Source of the DNA: CALANV01 sp036381615
GTDB lineage: Bacteria > Pseudomonadota > Alphaproteobacteria > CACIAM-22H2
Direction of reading: 5' to 3'
NCBI GenBank assembly: GCA_036381615.1
Contig: DASVCL010000021.1
Coordinates: forward strand, 1-64,000
Length of the DNA: 64,000 bases
Shown here one piece after another: positions 61,434 through 64,000 of the stretch. The first letter of the stretch is position 1. Each line of letters starts with the position of its first letter. The translations under genes and the position numbers were made by a program. Below the pieces are notes generated by a model. That model saw nothing but the letters and a program-made list of their open reading frames with translations. It did not search any database and was not told where the DNA came from.

Positions 61434-62798
61434 ATGCGTATCGATCCGCAACTAAAACTGAAGCCAATGTTGCGCTTCTTCGGACGGCTGGCATGGGGGA
61501 TTTTCGTCGCTGCCGCCGTCTTCGGGATTGTTTTCAAGGCCGACGCACGCCCTGCGGTCACCTCGGTGACGTTTGCTGACAAGGGCGGCTTTACCCGGCT
61601 CGTGGTCGAGCTCACCGACAGAGCAGACTACCGCGTTTTTGTCCTGAGCGAACCGATGCGGCTGGTCATTGATCTGCCGCCGCTCGAATGGCGGCTCGGC
61701 GGCGGGCAGGCGGCGGCGCACGGGCTCGTTGCCGGCTACCGGTATGGGCAGTTCGATGCCGCGACCAGTCGTTTGGTGCTGGATCTTGCCGAACCGACCC
61801 GGGTCCGGCGTTCCGGCTACGAATTGTCGGCCGGGCGTCAGCGCCTCGTGTTCGAACTCGAGCGCGTCAGCATGGAAGCCTTCCTGGCGGATGTGCAACC
61901 CTGGACGGCATCGGGCGTGACGTTCGAGGCATCGACGGTTTCGTCGCCGCGCGCTGCGGCGCCGGCACCTCTCGCGTCCGCCGACCAGGCTGTAGCATCG
62001 GCCTCAGCCGCACTGCCCTGGCCGCCACCACCGGCACCGCGTGCGACGATTGCGCCGGCGGCGGCCCCGGCCACCGGTGCGGCAAGATCAGGGGGGCAGC
62101 GTGCCGCCGGCAAACGGGTGGTCGCCGTCGACGCTGGCCACGGCGGTGTCGACCCGGGGGCGGTCGGGACACGCGGGACCTACGAAAAGGACATCACGCT
62201 CGCCGTCGCCCGCGAGCTGCGACGACAGCTCGAAAGGACGGGCCGTTATCGCGTCGTGATGACGCGTGACGACGACATATTCGTGCGGCTGCGTGACCGC
62301 GTCGCCCGGGCGAGAGCGGCGAACGCGGAGCTCTTCGTGTCGATCCACGCGGATTCGAGCGCCACGTCGAGCACGCGCGGCGCGAGCGTCTATACCCTCT
62401 CGGAGACCGCGTCGGACGCCGAGGCGGCGGCCCTGGCCGCGCGCGAGAACTACGCCGACATCATTGCGGGGGTGGACCTGTCCGCCGAGAACAAGGAGGT
62501 CGTCAGCATTCTCATCGACCTTGCGCAGCGTGAAACCATGAACCTTTCGGCGGCGTTTGCTTCGGTATTGGTCGATGAGCTCGGGCGCGACATCCAGCTC
62601 CTGCCCAACCGGCCGCACCGGTTTGCCGGATTTGCCGTCCTGCGTGCGCCCGACGTGCCGTCGGTGCTGATCGAACTTGGATACGTGTCGAACCAGCATG
62701 ACGAGAAGCTCCTTACCCGCCCGCATTACCGCTCCAAGGTGGCGGCGGCCATCGTCCGTGCCATCGATCAGTACTTCGCACGCAAGAGCCGGTCATAA
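61434..62798 (+). CDS. amiC: N-acetylmuramoyl-L-alanine amidase, AmiC type (AMIN plus Amidase_3)
   Basis: 454 residues. Signal sequence or anchor (residues about 12-38), then an AMIN domain (FTRLVVELTDRADYRVFVLSEPMRLVIDLP, seen as RLVVELTDRADYRVF), a Pro/Ala linker and the Amidase_3 catalytic domain. Zinc ligands are in VDAGHGGVDPGAVG, the Glu of GTYEKDI, and SIHADSS, with the closing PSVLIELGYVSN. It cleaves the amide between MurNAc and stem peptide to split daughter cells. Next to the PBP gene it forms a cell-wall pair, 100 bp apart. Confidence 0.95.
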   Translation: MRIDPQLKLKPMLRFFGRLAWGIFVAAAVFGIVFKADARPAVTSVTFADKGGFTRLVVELTDRADYRVFVLSEPMRLVIDLPPLEWRLGGGQAAAHGLVAGYRYGQFDAATSRLVLDLAEPTRVRRSGYELSAGRQRLVFELERVSMEAFLADVQPWTASGVTFEASTVSSPRAAAPAPLASADQAVASASAALPWPPPPAPRATIAPAAAPATGAARSGGQRAAGKRVVAVDAGHGGVDPGAVGTRGTYEKDITLAVARELRRQLERTGRYRVVMTRDDDIFVRLRDRVARARAANAELFVSIHADSSATSSTRGASVYTLSETASDAEAAALAARENYADIIAGVDLSAENKEVVSILIDLAQRETMNLSAAFASVLVDELGRDIQLLPNRPHRFAGFAVLRAPDVPSVLIELGYVSNQHDEKLLTRPHYRSKVAAAIVRAIDQYFARKSRS

Positions 62799-62898
62799 CC
62801 TGGCCACAGTTATAGGGCTACGTTAACTGTCGACCGGCTACAACGAAGGCGGGGTTGCCCGATATCCGGCCGCCTGATGGCCGGCGGACCAATGGAAG

Positions 62899-64000
62899 AT
62901 GCGCAAGCTATTGATAAGGTTGATAATTCTTCTTGTGCTCGCGGCCATACTCGGAGCCGGCGCTGGGCTTGCCGTGCTGTGGTATTTCGGACGCGGGCTG
63001 CCCGACTATCAGCAGCTCGCCGACTATGAGCCTCCGGTGCTCACGCGCGTCCATGCGGGCGATGGTCGCATCCTGGCCGAATTCGCAATCGAACGCCGGC
63101 TGTTCGTCCCTGTCAGTGCGATGCCGCGCCGCGTTATCCAGGCCTTCATCTCGGCCGAGGACAAGAACTTCTGGACACATCCGGGGATCAGCATTCCCGA
63201 TATCGCGCGCGCGGCCGTCTACAACCTCCTGAACCGCGATCGGCGGCCGATCGGTGCCTCCACGATCACGCAGCAGGTTGCCAAGAATTTCCTGCTGACG
63301 AACGAGGTGTCGCTGGAGCGCAAGGTGAAGGAGGCGATCCTCGCTTTCCGCATTGAGCAGGCGCTGAGCAAGGAGCGCATCCTCGAGCTGTATCTGAACG
63401 AGATCTATCTGGGCTTCGGGGCCTACGGCGTCGCTGCGGCAGCTCTGAACTATTTCAACAAGTCGCTGGATGAGCTGACGATCGCGGAAGCGGCGTTTCT
63501 GGCCGCGTTGCCGAAGGCGCCCAGCAACTATAATCCGATCCGCTATCCCGAGACGGCAAAGGCGAGGCGCGACTGGGTCATCGGGCGCATGCTCGAGGAC
63601 GGAGCCATTACCGAAGCCGAAGCCGAGATGGCGCGGCGAACGCCGCTGCAGGTCCACCCGCGCGGCGAGATCGAAGCCGTTCGCGCCGATTACTTCACCG
63701 AAGAGGTGCGCCGCGAGCTTTTGCAGCGCTATGGTGAGCGGGGTCTTTACGGCGGCGGACTGTCGGTCCGCACCACTCTTGACCCGAAGCTTCAGGAAAT
63801 CGCCGTCGGTGCCCTGCGCCACGGCCTGATCGCCTATGACCGGCGCCATGGCTGGCGCGGGCCGATTGCACGCATCGATCCGGGCGCGGGCTGGGAACGT
63901 CGCCTGCAAGCGACGGAGCGGCCGGCAGGTCTGCTGCCGCAATGGCAACTCGCGGTCGTCCTCGGTCTGGGCAATGCGGGCGCCGAGATCGGACTCGCCG
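62899..64000 (+). CDS. mrcA: Class A penicillin-binding protein 1A, 3' end cut by the window
   Basis: About 367 residues are visible. A membrane anchor (LIRLIILLVLAAILGAGAGL) is followed by the GT51 glycosyltransferase domain. AFISAEDKNFWTHPGISIPDI carries the catalytic Glu (seen as SAEDKNFWTHPG), IGASTITQQVAKNFLL and RIEQALSKERILELYLNEIYLG (seen as LELYLNEIYLGFGAYGV) the other motifs. LSVRTTLDP begins the linker to the transpeptidase domain, which lies beyond the edge. It polymerises and crosslinks peptidoglycan. The ATG at 62899 is preferred to a nearby out-of-frame ATG at 62892. The rne-amiC-mrcA neighbourhood is standard in alphaproteobacteria. Confidence 0.95.
   Translation, partial: MRKLLIRLIILLVLAAILGAGAGLAVLWYFGRGLPDYQQLADYEPPVLTRVHAGDGRILAEFAIERRLFVPVSAMPRRVIQAFISAEDKNFWTHPGISIPDIARAAVYNLLNRDRRPIGASTITQQVAKNFLLTNEVSLERKVKEAILAFRIEQALSKERILELYLNEIYLGFGAYGVAAAALNYFNKSLDELTIAEAAFLAALPKAPSNYNPIRYPETAKARRDWVIGRMLEDGAITEAEAEMARRTPLQVHPRGEIEAVRADYFTEEVRRELLQRYGERGLYGGGLSVRTTLDPKLQEIAVGALRHGLIAYDRRHGWRGPIARIDPGAGWERRLQATERPAGLLPQWQLAVVLGLGNAGAEIGLA

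Overview
The window is a high-GC bacterial chromosome segment. Its gene content points to an alphaproteobacterium, most like the Rhodospirillales and relatives. The markers are a MipZ-type ATPase, the NDUFA12 subunit of complex I, a DUF6352 and a DUF2155 protein, a B12-dependent class II ribonucleotide reductase, ClpS next to ClpA, an RNase E with a C-terminal GWW peptide, a speF-type leader in front of ornithine decarboxylase, and a CtrA-type box. Coding density is high and most genes are core or housekeeping. I see no rRNA, tRNA, CRISPR array, phage or intact insertion sequence. I would not name a genus.

Layout. 1-8 kb: a cut nucleoside deaminase, a Kef-type antiporter, a MarC protein, a TPR methyltransferase, a copper/periplasmic set (CopC-CopD fusion, YcnI, DUF2946) and a 560-bp array of REP-like palindromes. 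8-16 kb: a divergent acyl-CoA synthetase/SDR pair, mipZ, two GFA proteins, a VWA protein plus membrane-anchored J protein, and a serine carboxypeptidase. 16-22 kb: galU-ugd-phosphohexomutase for nucleotide-sugar supply, gamma-glutamylcyclotransferase, a DacA-type carboxypeptidase with SPOR domain. 22-27 kb: a lipoprotein, a phasin with likely PhaR operators, clpS and clpA. 27-35 kb: a CoA-transferase, a DUF482 acyltransferase, RidA, several envelope or lipoproteins, a gene-poor stretch with two small genes, and an SMP-30 protein.

35-46 kb: nrdJ with a tandem pair of NrdR-box candidates; DUF6352 divergent from NDUFA12-mlaD-DUF2155; aat; the aroQ-accB-accC operon; and ornithine decarboxylase behind a long leader. 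That leader holds a 48-codon ORF and a terminator-like hairpin at its stop codon. 46-53 kb: an EamA transporter, a MarR regulator and the complete lower tyrosine/homogentisate pathway (HPPD, homogentisate dioxygenase, fumarylacetoacetase, maleylacetoacetate isomerase) with a dodecin embedded, then a DsbA-like thiol protein. 53-64 kb: an M48 protease with TPRs, a gamma-glutamyltransferase, an aminotransferase, RNase E, an AmiC-type amidase and the start of a class A penicillin-binding protein.

The segment holds no obvious novel multi-gene system. The most interesting signals are regulatory or small: the ornithine decarboxylase leader ORF with its attenuator-like hairpin, the nested REP array, operator candidates for PhaR, NrdR, MarR and CtrA, and a 55-residue lipoprotein gene in the gene-poor region. 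Starts were often moved downstream of the longest reading frame where a Shine-Dalgarno sequence, a signal peptide or the family's usual N-terminus supported it.
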